NCBI GenBank assembly: GCA_021151525.1
Contig: JAGKXD010000043.1
Location: 1-32,694, forward strand
From: Cellvibrionaceae bacterium
Lineage (GTDB): Bacteria; Pseudomonadota; Gammaproteobacteria; Pseudomonadales; Cellvibrionaceae
Direction: 5' to 3'
DNA length: 32,694 bases
Below the pieces are notes generated by a model. That model did no database searches and had not been told where the DNA came from. It was given only the letters and a program-made list of their open reading frames with translations. Shown in pieces: positions 16,095-24,471 of this stretch. How positions within the stretch are numbered: position 1 is the first letter of the stretch; every line of letters starts with the position of its first letter. Position numbers and translations under genes: made by a program.

Positions 16095-17090
16095 TTATGG
16101 ATCAAGTAATTGCTCACGAATTTCAATGATTTTTGGCAGTGCTATTTGGAATGCTGCCACTAGCTCGGGGTCAAATTGCTTGCCCGCCTCACTGAGAATA
16201 TATTGAGTTGTGTCGTCAATGCTCCAAGGTTCTTTGTAGGGGCGTTTGCTGGTAAGTGCATCAAATACATCTGCGAGCGCCACAATGCGCGCTTCGAGAG
16301 GAATTGCCTCGCCAATTAAACCGTGCGGGTAACCTGAGCCATCCCATTTTTCATGATGATAAAGCGCAATACGGCTCGCGAGTTGCAACAGTGTCGATTT
16401 GTCATCACCAATAATTTCTGCGCCGATTTGCGCGTGCGTTTTCATAATTTCCCACTCATCTGGCGTGAGCTTGCCGGGCTTTTGCAAAATGGCATCGGGT
16501 ATTCCCATCTTGCCAACATCGTGCATGGGGGCGGCATTAAATAATTCTTCTGCATCTGCGTTGCTCATTCCAACTGCTAACGCGATTTCACGTGCATAGT
16601 GACTCATGCGGATAACATGCAATCCTGTTTCGTTATCTTTGTATTCGGCAGCGCGCCCCAGGCGTTGAATAATTTGCAGACGCGTTTCACGCAAAATAGT
16701 TGCGCTGACTAATGAGAGTTGTGCTTTTACACGTGCGAGCACAATGGGTGCGCTAACCGGTTTGGTAATGTAATCCACGCAGCCTACGGCAAAGCCTTCA
16801 GCTTCATTTGCATCTTCAGCAAGTGCGGTGACAAAGATTACGGGAATGCTCTGAGTGGCGGAATCTTGTTTGATGCGTTGGCAGGTTTCCAATCCGGTGA
16901 GGCCGGGCATCATGATGTCGAGCAAAATTAATTGCGGTTGTTCTGCTTGGGCAAGTGTTATAGCTTTCTCGCCATCGCGAGCAAAAATTAATTGATAATC
17001 TTGCTGCAAAATTTGTCGTAGCACTTGCAGGTTAAGTGGCTCGTCATCAACAACCAAAATTTTGGGGCGATTATCGCGATGTGGAATCAT
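16095..17090 (-). CDS. Response regulator: receiver plus HD-GYP phosphodiesterase (RpfG-like)
   Basis: A 331-residue two-domain protein. Residues 9-125 are a receiver domain with acidic pocket VVDDE, phospho-acceptor Asp58 (LLDIMMP), the Thr at VTAL and Lys at YITKP. Residues about 140-325 are an HD-GYP domain with all the metal-binding and signature residues in place: H158, H190-D191 (PMHDVGK), H219, HHEKWDGSGYP at 245-255, and D275. It should hydrolyse cyclic-di-GMP when phosphorylated. The domain order is that of RpfG. It lies 11 bp downstream of a large hybrid kinase on the same strand, its probable partner. A sizeable intergenic region separates it from acs, so the kinase gene is the operon leader. 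Confidence 0.94.
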   Translation of the reverse strand: MIPHRDNRPKILVVDDEPLNLQVLRQILQQDYQLIFARDGEKAITLAQAEQPQLILLDIMMPGLTGLETCQRIKQDSATQSIPVIFVTALAEDANEAEGFAVGCVDYITKPVSAPIVLARVKAQLSLVSATILRETRLQIIQRLGRAAEYKDNETGLHVIRMSHYAREIALAVGMSNADAEELFNAAPMHDVGKMGIPDAILQKPGKLTPDEWEIMKTHAQIGAEIIGDDKSTLLQLASRIALYHHEKWDGSGYPHGLIGEAIPLEARIVALADVFDALTSKRPYKEPWSIDDTTQYILSEAGKQFDPELVAAFQIALPKIIEIREQLLDP

Positions 17091-17101
17091 GGTCTTTTCG
17101 T

Positions 17102-20100
17102 TTAACCTCGGTTAACCCAGGCGGCGCTTTCCATCCATTGTTTCATTAAGCTAATGGCAGCATCAAAATCAAATTGATCAAGTGTATTTTCCAATTGTGT
17201 CCATTCGGCGGTGGGCAATAAATTTTTCAACTGCGTAACACCTTCATCATCAATTGAAGCGTGTTTGCATGAATCGATAATGCGTTCTAGCAAAGCACAT
17301 GGAACATCGCGATGACTTTCATTGATATCGATGGGTACAAGTAAACGGCTGTGAATATATTTTTCGACGTCCATCAAGGCTGATGCAAGTGCCGTGAGTT
17401 GTGTTGGCAGCGGTGCTGTGTATTGTTCTATGTCAGCTAAAATTTGCATCACTTGATTGAGCCCAAGGTTTGCCGCTGCGCCTTTATATCTGTGTGCATA
17501 TGCTTGGCTTTCGGTACTGTCTGTTTGCAGTGGATTGGATTTAAGTTCAGCGCAAAATTGAGCTATAGCTTTATACAAACGCTCGCTGTCGCCCCAGCGC
17601 GCTTCGGCTGCTGTGAAATCTATAATGCCTTGTGTCTGTGTAACTGTATTTGATGTTGGTTGGTGGCTTACAGTTTTCACATTAATGCAGCGTGCTATTT
17701 CTGCATAGAGTGCTGGTTTGTCGATAGGTTTTGATGCAAAGCCATTCATGCCCGCTTGATATGCATCTTTCTGATCTTTGGGTAGAACGCTGGCTGTGAG
17801 TGCAATGATAGGTGTGGCGGTGCGCGCTTGTAGTTGCTCCCATTCGCGAATAATTTTACTCGCTTGCAAACCATCAACTTCCGGCATTTGAATATCCATG
17901 AGGATAATGTCAAAGCTGTCTTTTTGAAATTTTGTCCACGCACTCAAACCATTGTTTGCCGTGATTACTTGGTGTCCATCGCGAGTGAGCATTAATTCCA
18001 GCACTTCAATATTTTGTTGGACATCATCGGCAATCAGTATTTTAAGTTTTGGTAATTGTGCGGTGATTATTTTTGTGGGCTGATCTTCTGCGCGCGCAGC
18101 GGTTAGAGGCAATAAAATAGTGAAGCAACTGCCTTCGCCTTCGCGGCTGGTTACGCTGATTTTTCCACCCATTAATTCGGTGAGTTGGCGCGCTATGGTG
18201 GTGCCTAATCCTGTGCCGCCAAAACGGCGTGCCATTGAAGCGTCGGCTTGCGTAAAGGGTGTGAATATATGTTCAAGCCGATCGGCAGCAATTCCAATTC
18301 CTGTGTCTATGACTTGGAGTTGAATGCCTGAGGTTGAGTTATTAACTTTTAATCGCACTTCGCCTTCGGCCGTAAATTTAATGGCATTGCCGAGCATGTT
18401 GAGCAGAATTTGACGAATTCGCAGTTCATCGCCCAGCACATAATCGTGTGTTTCCTGTGAGTATTCTAAATTGAGCGCGAGCCCTTTTTTGTCGGCTTGT
18501 AGTTGTAATTCGGCGAGAATTTGTTCGCACAAATAGCGTAGCGAAAAAGCGTGAATATCAAGTTCTAATGCGCCGCGCTCTAGCTTTGCGGTATCCAAAA
18601 TGTCGTTGAGCAAACCAAGTAGCGAGCGCGCCGATTGGCGAACGGTCTGCATGTGTTTGTGTTGCATGGGGTTGAGAGGTGAATCGATTAATAATTCAGT
18701 AAAGCCAATAATTGCGTTCATGGGCGTGCGAATTTCATGGCTCATGTTGGCGAGAAACATACCCTTTGCAACGGCCGCTTGTTCTGCTCGCTCTTTTGCA
18801 ATTAATAAATCCTGTTCCATGGTTTTGCGATCGGTGAGGTCGATGGCGACCTTGAACACTTTCCAAGGCTTTCCGCTCGCATCCAAAATTGGGTTATAGG
18901 CAGCCTGAATCCAAATTAGATTGCCTGCGTGATTAATGCGACAGAACTCGCCGCTTTGGAAATCGCCTTTGTTGAGATTGCGCCAAAAAGTTTTGTATTG
19001 CTCGCTGTCTGCCTCTTCGTGCGCACAGAGTATGCGGTGATGCTGCCCGACTAACTCATGTTTTTCATAGCCAGTAAGGCGCAAGAAATTGTCATTGACG
19101 GCGATAATCTTGCCGTTCATATCAAACTCTACAACCGCCAACGCGCGCCCAATGGCTTGCACCACGCCTTCAAATTCTTTGGCGCGACGGATTGAATCGG
19201 TAATATCGATAATCACCCCATCAATCCACATGGGTTTGCCTGAGTCATCATCCACCCCGCAAGAGGTTTCCGATACCCAATGCTCAATGCCATTGCTGTC
19301 TGTTATGCGGTACTCACAGTGCAAGGAGTGCTTGTTGAGTAGGGCGTCTTGCACTTGTCTTTCTATGCGGGGCATATCGTCGGGGTGAATCAGCTCGCCC
19401 AAATTAATTCGCCCAGCCATAAAATCATCTGCGCTCCAGCCGGTAAGGCGCTGTACCGCATCGCTTATAAAAAGTGTTCGCCAAGGCGGTGCGAGCTCGC
19501 AGCGAAATGTAATACCCGGCATGTTGCTAATAAGGCTGCGGTATTGTTGTTCACGCTCGCGCAAGCGCGATTCGCTGCCTTGCAGTTGGTTGTAGAGTTG
19601 GCGGTAACGCAAGAGCAAATTACCGGCGAGTGCAAATATGCTCAATGCAACCGTAATGGCGGTGATGATGGACGCGAGGAAAATATGATTTTCGGATGTG
19701 TCTAAAGCACCATTGGCTACACCGATAAAGCGCGCGGCTTTCATGCCGGTGTAGTGCATACCGGCAATGGCAAATCCCATGACTATGCTTGCGAGCAAAT
19801 TTTTCTGCAAAGTGCTTAAGCGACGCTGGTCGCGCAATCCAAAACGAATCCATAAGGCCACAACGGCCAATAGTACGGCTACCAAAATTGATATACCAAA
19901 CCACCAAGGATCGTATTTGAGCGTCATATCCATATGCATGGCGGCCATACCTGAGTAGTGCATGGTGCCAATACCCGCACCCACTAACAGGCCTCCCAAC
20001 AATAAACGTTGGCGGCTAATGGCTTCACTGGCCAGTAACAGCAATGCAATCCAAGAGGCAAACACCGAGGGGGCCATTGAGCCAAGCGTAATTAGCGGGT

Positions 20101-20365
20101 CGTAATGCACGTGGTCGCCAATGCGAAACGCAAGCATGCCGATAAAATGCATAGACCAAATGCCGCCCCCCATGGCCAAAGAGCCTGTTAAAAGCGCAAC
20201 TTGAGCGTGTAAACCTTTGGGGGCGCGCTTCGCCATGGCCGCAATCTGCAAACCAATAAAGGACGACCCCATAGCAATCAGAATGGAGAGGCAAACCAGC
20301 CAAGGGTTGTAAGTGCCCTGCAGTAGCGTGGTTGGGTTAGGGTCAATAACAAAGAGACTTAGCAT
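17102..20365 (-). CDS. MHYT-PAS-PAS hybrid histidine kinase with receiver and Hpt domains
   Basis: A 1087-residue membrane kinase. Residues 15-255 form an MHYT sensor with seven membrane helices and the repeated motifs MHFIGML (72), MHYSGM (136) and MHYTGM (203); MHYT domains are proposed to bind copper and sense gases such as O2, CO or NO. Two PAS domains with PAC segments follow (about 275-390 and 400-515). The kinase core has H-box MSHEIRTP with His543, N-box NMLGNAIKF and G-boxes DTGIGI and GGTGLGTTIARQL, the last like RpfC. The receiver has Asp824 in LMDIQMP, and a C-terminal Hpt has His958 in HRYKGAAANLG. This gives a complete phosphorelay that can feed the HD-GYP regulator downstream. 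No clear ribosome site precedes the ATG. Confidence 0.94.
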   Translation of the reverse strand: MLSLFVIDPNPTTLLQGTYNPWLVCLSILIAMGSSFIGLQIAAMAKRAPKGLHAQVALLTGSLAMGGGIWSMHFIGMLAFRIGDHVHYDPLITLGSMAPSVFASWIALLLLASEAISRQRLLLGGLLVGAGIGTMHYSGMAAMHMDMTLKYDPWWFGISILVAVLLAVVALWIRFGLRDQRRLSTLQKNLLASIVMGFAIAGMHYTGMKAARFIGVANGALDTSENHIFLASIITAITVALSIFALAGNLLLRYRQLYNQLQGSESRLREREQQYRSLISNMPGITFRCELAPPWRTLFISDAVQRLTGWSADDFMAGRINLGELIHPDDMPRIERQVQDALLNKHSLHCEYRITDSNGIEHWVSETSCGVDDDSGKPMWIDGVIIDITDSIRRAKEFEGVVQAIGRALAVVEFDMNGKIIAVNDNFLRLTGYEKHELVGQHHRILCAHEEADSEQYKTFWRNLNKGDFQSGEFCRINHAGNLIWIQAAYNPILDASGKPWKVFKVAIDLTDRKTMEQDLLIAKERAEQAAVAKGMFLANMSHEIRTPMNAIIGFTELLIDSPLNPMQHKHMQTVRQSARSLLGLLNDILDTAKLERGALELDIHAFSLRYLCEQILAELQLQADKKGLALNLEYSQETHDYVLGDELRIRQILLNMLGNAIKFTAEGEVRLKVNNSTSGIQLQVIDTGIGIAADRLEHIFTPFTQADASMARRFGGTGLGTTIARQLTELMGGKISVTSREGEGSCFTILLPLTAARAEDQPTKIITAQLPKLKILIADDVQQNIEVLELMLTRDGHQVITANNGLSAWTKFQKDSFDIILMDIQMPEVDGLQASKIIREWEQLQARTATPIIALTASVLPKDQKDAYQAGMNGFASKPIDKPALYAEIARCINVKTVSHQPTSNTVTQTQGIIDFTAAEARWGDSERLYKAIAQFCAELKSNPLQTDSTESQAYAHRYKGAAANLGLNQVMQILADIEQYTAPLPTQLTALASALMDVEKYIHSRLLVPIDINESHRDVPCALLERIIDSCKHASIDDEGVTQLKNLLPTAEWTQLENTLDQFDFDAAISLMKQWMESAAWVNRG

Positions 20366-20564
20366 GAGGGTGCAACGGTTAAAGGATTGATTGTAGATAC
20401 GATATTGAGACTAGTAGAGGACTAGTGGCTCGTCCATTTTCTTAGCACGCTTGTCTTGCTATTGGATTGCTGGGTGGACGCTTGTTACTTTGCATAAAGC
20501 GTTTAATTGAAGCTGTAGTTCAAAAAAGGAGTGCTTGAGTGATAATTAACTTAAATAAAAATGT
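20366..20564. promoter_or_regulatory. Presumed promoter region of the kinase/HD-GYP operon
   Basis: About 200 bp lie between the kinase start and the terminator of the upstream gene. Two ACTAGT palindromes occur at 20410-20415 and 20421-20426, one helical turn (11 bp) apart; CTAG is generally rare in bacterial DNA. No convincing promoter boxes could be assigned. Confidence 0.3.
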
Positions 20565-20597
20565 AAAAAGGGGGAGCAAATTCTGCTCCCCCTTTTT
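20565..20597. terminator. Intrinsic terminator after the secretin-like gene
   Basis: A long stem (AAAAAGGGGGAGCA / TGCTCCCCCTTTTT) with a 5-base loop. On the minus strand it follows the stop codon of the gene at 20644 and gives a T-run, so it should end that transcript and insulate the kinase operon. Confidence 0.9.
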
Positions 20598-20643
20598 AGG
20601 TGGCAAAAAATTAGTAACAGCTTTTTTGAGGGCAACTGGCGCT

Positions 20644-21261
20644 TTATTTTTTAAAGCATTCTTCCTTTTCATTTAGGTTTGCGTCTATTGCTTTAATAGT
20701 TGCTTTAATTCGCTGAATGTTTGCATAGGTATCTACAATAATGAGCATATTGCCTTCTTCATAGGCCGTTAGCATTCCGTATTGTGGAACCAATGGACGC
20801 ACAACGGCGAGCACTTTGCTAACACAGGCTTTGTCCGCTTTTAAAAAATCCGTTAGGTATTCGTCATCCGCGTAGGATTGCTTTTTATCGGCAATCGGAA
20901 TAGCCATGTTGCGCGCATCGCGGTTCGGAATAATGACAATGTAGCCGTTTGATTTAAATGCGGTAAACCCATTTGCATTGAGTTGGGTGAGTAGTTGGCT
21001 GTAGCTTAAATGATCTTTGCCAAAATTCATTTGAACTTTCATATTGCCCAGTGTGCCCACCAGCACTTTTGTTTTGTGCCAACGTTCAATTAAATTCGCT
21101 AAATCAACAAGGCTAATAAAATTCTCTTGGCTTTGCTCGTGTTTAATTTCGCTAGAAGATTGGTCGAGGGCGGTTTCGGCTGCCAGGCTTGGCACGCTTA
21201 CGGCTAAACAGGTTGCAACCACGAGTGAGTTTAGTGTGCGTGTAAATTGTTTAATCATCAT
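20644..21261 (-). CDS. Exported stand-alone secretin N0-N1 domain protein (GspD-like, no pore)
   Basis: A 205-residue protein with a signal peptide ending at about Ala28. Residues 46-118 resemble the N0 domain of type II secretins (ENFISLVDLANLIERWHKTK, then a strand pair and GYIVIIPNRDA). Residues 130-195 resemble N1: SKVLAVVRPLVPQYGMLTAY, a short turn, MLIIVDTYANIQRIKATIKAID, which matches the GspD pattern of 'RPLVPQxGxL ... LIIxDxxxNIxRI'. Secretins run to about 650 residues with N2, N3 and the pore; here the frame stops cleanly after N1. It has its own terminator and an AAGGA ribosome site, so it is not an obvious fragment. Cys146 and Cys202 may pair. No other secretion gene is nearby. 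The domain call is by pattern, not alignment. Confidence 0.72.
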   Translation of the reverse strand: MMIKQFTRTLNSLVVATCLAVSVPSLAAETALDQSSSEIKHEQSQENFISLVDLANLIERWHKTKVLVGTLGNMKVQMNFGKDHLSYSQLLTQLNANGFTAFKSNGYIVIIPNRDARNMAIPIADKKQSYADDEYLTDFLKADKACVSKVLAVVRPLVPQYGMLTAYEEGNMLIIVDTYANIQRIKATIKAIDANLNEKEECFKK

Positions 21262-21604
21262 TGTAGTTCCTTAACGTTAGTGATGTTCCAGAGCGGAACG
21301 AGCGGTACGGCATTTGAATCCATTATTTTAATTGTGCTGCAGAATATTCTTGCGCGTGGCTCGCGTCAATCTGTGTGATCTTATTTATCAGGTTTTGATT
21401 TGGTTGTCAGGTTTTGCTTTGGGCTTTTTATCAAGTGATGTAATGCTCTGTAAATATGCGTAAAAATTAACCCTTGAAGAATAAAATTATCCAACAATCG
21501 CCCACCCCCTGATGGGATGCTTCGGATTTTCTAGTTATCTTGTATTGCCAAGATGAGTTCGATGCAAATTCGGTTTCCACTTTATCAAATAATAAGAGGA
21601 CGAT
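21262..21604. other. Divergent intergenic region
   Basis: This 343-bp gap holds the promoters of two divergent genes. The only structure I see is a 19-bp tandem direct repeat (TCAGGTTTTG followed by A/C-TTTGG) at 21388-21406 and 21407-21425. No gene is supported. Confidence 0.45.
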
Positions 21605-23125
21605 ATGAAGATAAAAATAGCAAAAATCGGCAAGGCAGTTTCAATCGCAAGTTTATTGGCGGGCTTATCTATAAATACCTTTGCTGAACCTATTGGGCAA
21701 TTCGCCAATCATGTCGATATAGGCGCAGTTAAGCATACAGGCGCGGTAGTTTATAACGCGGATGATCAAACCTACAAAATCAGTGGCTCTGGAAAAAATA
21801 TGTGGGTTGGTGAAGATCAACTGCATTATCTCTATAACGAAATGACTGGCGATTTTATTGTGAGTGCTCAGCTCGCCTTTGAAGGTGCCGGAACTGATCC
21901 GCATCGCAAAGTAGGTTGGAATGTGCGTACAAGTTTAGATTCCAATTCCCCTAACGTTCATACCGCAATTCACGGTGATGGTTTAACTTCGTTGCAATTC
22001 CGTGCCACAGCAGGCGCGGATACTGAACAGTATCCACTGCAATTAAAAGGAGCGAATGTTATTCAATTAGAGCGCCGTGGTGATGTTTATATTTTTAGCG
22101 CCGCCAAAATGGGCGAGCCTTTTCAGGTAACGTCTGTTCGTCATCTTAAGCTTGGTGAAAAGGTTTTTGTGGGCTTAACTATGTGCGCTCATAATTCTGA
22201 TGTGGTTGAGACGGTTAAATTTTCTAATGTACGCATTACTGTTCCAGCGGCAAAAAATTTCAAACCCTATAAAGACTACATTGGCAGTAATTTAGAAATT
22301 CTGGATTTAAATACCGGCATTAGCCGAATAGTTTTTCGCTCGCCTGATTCAATACAAGCACCCAACTGGACGCCAGATGGAAAAACCTTAATTTATAATT
22401 CCAAAGGTTTGCTTTATAACTTTGATATCGCCAGCGGAAAACCGAGTGTATTGAATACAGGTTTTGCAAAATCGAATAACAACGATCACGTATTGTCATG
22501 GGGCGGCAAGCAGATTGGTATTAGCAACCACGTTGCAGCCGATAGCAACAACTCAACGCTTTATGTACTTCCGATTTCTGGTAGCAATAAACCTACACAA
22601 ATTAATGCCACGGGTGCAGGCCATTCCTATTTGCACGGGTTCTCGCCGGACAATCAACATTTAATTTTTACCGGTCAGCGCAATGGCGACTTTAATATTT
22701 TTACCATCGACTTAAAAACTAAGAAAGAAACTCAGCTGACAAAATCATCGGCATTAAATGATGGCGCTGAATTTGCTCCCGATGGGAAAACAATTTACTT
22801 CAATTCAAATCGCACTGGCTTGATGCAATTGTGGAAAATGAAAGCAGATGGAAGCCAGCAAGAGCAGCTGACTTTTGATGATCACAACAATTGGTTTCCA
22901 CATGTATCACCTGACGGCAAAAAAATAGTGTTCTTGTCCTATATGACGGATATTGATCCTGATGAGCATCCGTTTTATCGTCATGTGTATATTCGTGAAA
23001 TGCCAATTGAAGGCGGTGAAGCAAAAATTGTTGCCTACGTCTATGGCGGACAAGGGACTATAAATGTTCCCAGTTGGTCACCTGATGGTTCCAAAATCGC
23101 CTTTATCAGTAATACGCAAATGTAA
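21605..23125 (+). CDS. Exported beta-sandwich/TolB-like propeller fusion
   Basis: A 506-residue protein with signal peptide MKIKIAKIGKAVSIASLLAG ending near AFA/AEP (residue 28). Residues about 30-215 look like a DUF1349/LamG-type beta-sandwich (GSGKNMWVGEDQLHYLYNEM, RKVGWNVRTSLD). Residues 230-506 are a six-bladed TolB-type propeller with repeated PD40 motifs: APNWTPDGKTLIYNSKG, FSPDNQHLIFTGQ, FAPDGKTIYFNSNRTG, VSPDGKKIVFLSY, WSPDGSKIAFISN. Similar proteins are annotated as 'TolB-like' or 'biopolymer transporter' without evidence for that role; a substrate-binding or glycan-related role is as likely. The ribosome site AGAGGA is 7 bases before the ATG. A terminator follows, so the downstream hydrolase is separately expressed. 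Confidence 0.82.
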   Translation: MKIKIAKIGKAVSIASLLAGLSINTFAEPIGQFANHVDIGAVKHTGAVVYNADDQTYKISGSGKNMWVGEDQLHYLYNEMTGDFIVSAQLAFEGAGTDPHRKVGWNVRTSLDSNSPNVHTAIHGDGLTSLQFRATAGADTEQYPLQLKGANVIQLERRGDVYIFSAAKMGEPFQVTSVRHLKLGEKVFVGLTMCAHNSDVVETVKFSNVRITVPAAKNFKPYKDYIGSNLEILDLNTGISRIVFRSPDSIQAPNWTPDGKTLIYNSKGLLYNFDIASGKPSVLNTGFAKSNNNDHVLSWGGKQIGISNHVAADSNNSTLYVLPISGSNKPTQINATGAGHSYLHGFSPDNQHLIFTGQRNGDFNIFTIDLKTKKETQLTKSSALNDGAEFAPDGKTIYFNSNRTGLMQLWKMKADGSQQEQLTFDDHNNWFPHVSPDGKKIVFLSYMTDIDPDEHPFYRHVYIREMPIEGGEAKIVAYVYGGQGTINVPSWSPDGSKIAFISNTQM

Positions 23126-23141
23126 GAATAGATTCAAACTC

Positions 23142-23168
23142 AAGGCGCCCCTGTGGCGCCTTTTTTTG
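23142..23168 (+). terminator. Intrinsic terminator after the TolB-like gene
   Basis: AAGGCGCC and GGCGCCTT arms with loop CCTGT, followed by a T-run. Confidence 0.9.
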
Positions 23169-23188
23169 CTGTTGATGGGGGGCAATTT

Positions 23189-23206
23189 TTTACATGAGGT
23201 TGTAAA
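23189..23206. promoter_or_regulatory. Dyad upstream of the serine hydrolase gene
   Basis: TTTACA-TGAGGT-TGTAAA is an 18-bp inverted repeat with a 6-base spacer, about 57 bp before the hydrolase start codon. It is a plausible repressor operator; the regulator is unknown. Confidence 0.35.
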
Positions 23207-23262
23207 CCAAATCCAATCTTGCGCGTTTAAGGAGTATCTCAACACAAAAAGAGGATGGAGTT

Positions 23263-24294
23263 ATGGCTATTAAATCGATTTTGGCGTTTAAACATTGGGT
23301 GCGTGCGACCATGTGTGTTGCTGGGGTGCTGAGCCTAGCCGCGAGTGCAGCGACTACGGTTACACCTTCTTCGTCAGTGGCGACTCTGTTGCGCATACAT
23401 GCCGCCTCACAAACGGCCCAGAATAATGCAGCTTGTACGGCTATTCAGCCTTTTTATTGGGAAATTGGCGATCAAACGGAAGCCTTGGCTTCGGGCTCGG
23501 TGGGTGGCAGAACTTATACTGCCAGTACGCTTATGCCAATAGCATCTGCCTCCAAATGGATTTTCGGTGCATATGCTGTTCAAGTTCGCCAAGGGCAATT
23601 AAGTCAGGAAGATATTGCTGCCTTAACTATGACATCGGGCTACACCAATTTCGGTTCAACAACCTGTGTGAAATTATTGCCATCACGCAGAGATTCTGAA
23701 ACCGTTGGTGATTGCTTCCACACAGACAATCCTAAGGGCGGTAACAACAGCGATTACAATGCAAATGCGCTGGGTAAATTTTATTACAACGGTGGCCACT
23801 TTCAGAAAATGGCAATGGATTTAGGCTTGGGTGAAGATAACAACGGTGAATTGCAACGCGATGTGCAAACTTATTTAGGCACCGACTTTGTATTTGCCTA
23901 TGGTTCGCCACAGTTGGCTGGCGGTGTAAATACAACGGCAACAAATTACGCAATTTTCCTGCGCAAAATTCTTAGCAAGCAACTTTATATTGGTGATTTG
24001 TTAGGTACAAATGCTGTGTGTACTAACCCGGCAACTTGCCCTACTGCTTTGGCTACACCTATTCCTTCCAATATTAGTTGGAGTTATTCATTAGGCCATT
24101 GGGTTGAGTCTGATCCGGTATCGGGTGACGGTGCATTTAGTAGTGCAGGTGCTTTTGGTTTTTATCCATGGATTGATAAAAGCAAAACCTTTTACGGCAT
24201 TGTTGCACGCAAGGCATCCTTTGGTAGCGGTTACGATTCTGCAGCTTGTGGTGGCTTGATTCGTAAAGCGTGGATGACAGGCAAAGTGCAATAG
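23263..24294 (+). CDS. Exported serine hydrolase of the class C beta-lactamase fold
   Basis: A 343-residue protein with a signal peptide cleaved near residues 29-30 (LAASAA). It has the first two catalytic motifs of the family: Ser95-Ala-Ser-Lys98 in PIASASKWIFGAYAV, and Tyr174-x-Asn176 in KFYYNGGHF. At the third position, where KTG or HTG is usual, the sequence is SSAGAFGF (around 293-300), so the basic residue is absent. Six cysteines in the mature protein suggest disulfides in the periplasm or outside the cell. It is probably an esterase, peptidase or amidase rather than a true beta-lactamase; the substrate cannot be named. The ribosome site GAGGATGGAG precedes the ATG. It is its own unit with a terminator downstream. 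Confidence 0.8.
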   Translation: MAIKSILAFKHWVRATMCVAGVLSLAASAATTVTPSSSVATLLRIHAASQTAQNNAACTAIQPFYWEIGDQTEALASGSVGGRTYTASTLMPIASASKWIFGAYAVQVRQGQLSQEDIAALTMTSGYTNFGSTTCVKLLPSRRDSETVGDCFHTDNPKGGNNSDYNANALGKFYYNGGHFQKMAMDLGLGEDNNGELQRDVQTYLGTDFVFAYGSPQLAGGVNTTATNYAIFLRKILSKQLYIGDLLGTNAVCTNPATCPTALATPIPSNISWSYSLGHWVESDPVSGDGAFSSAGAFGFYPWIDKSKTFYGIVARKASFGSGYDSAACGGLIRKAWMTGKVQ

Positions 24295-24350
24295 AGATTT
24301 AGAACGCAACGAATCAGATAGTCCCTTCATTATTAGCGCGTGTTGCTTGC

Positions 24351-24381
24351 GGCCATCCAAAAACGGATGGCCATTTTTTTT
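24351..24381 (+). terminator. Intrinsic terminator after the serine hydrolase gene
   Basis: GGCCATCC / GGATGGCC arms with a short A-rich loop, followed by a T-run. Confidence 0.92.
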
Positions 24382-24471
24382 GCGACATGAAAGCCAATAA
24401 AGAATAAAGTCTGGTCAGAATAGATGCCATGAAATATCCTGCGCTAGATTATTTATTCTCAGGGTATGAAG

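Noticed and set aside
20644..21261. Interpretation as a broken gspD pseudogene
   Set aside because: The frame ends cleanly, a terminator follows about 45 bp later, and no remnant of N2, N3 or the pore is visible downstream.
23263..24294. Annotation as an antibiotic-resistance beta-lactamase
   Set aside because: The third catalytic motif is not KTG and overall similarity is only to the fold; hydrolysis of beta-lactams cannot be claimed.
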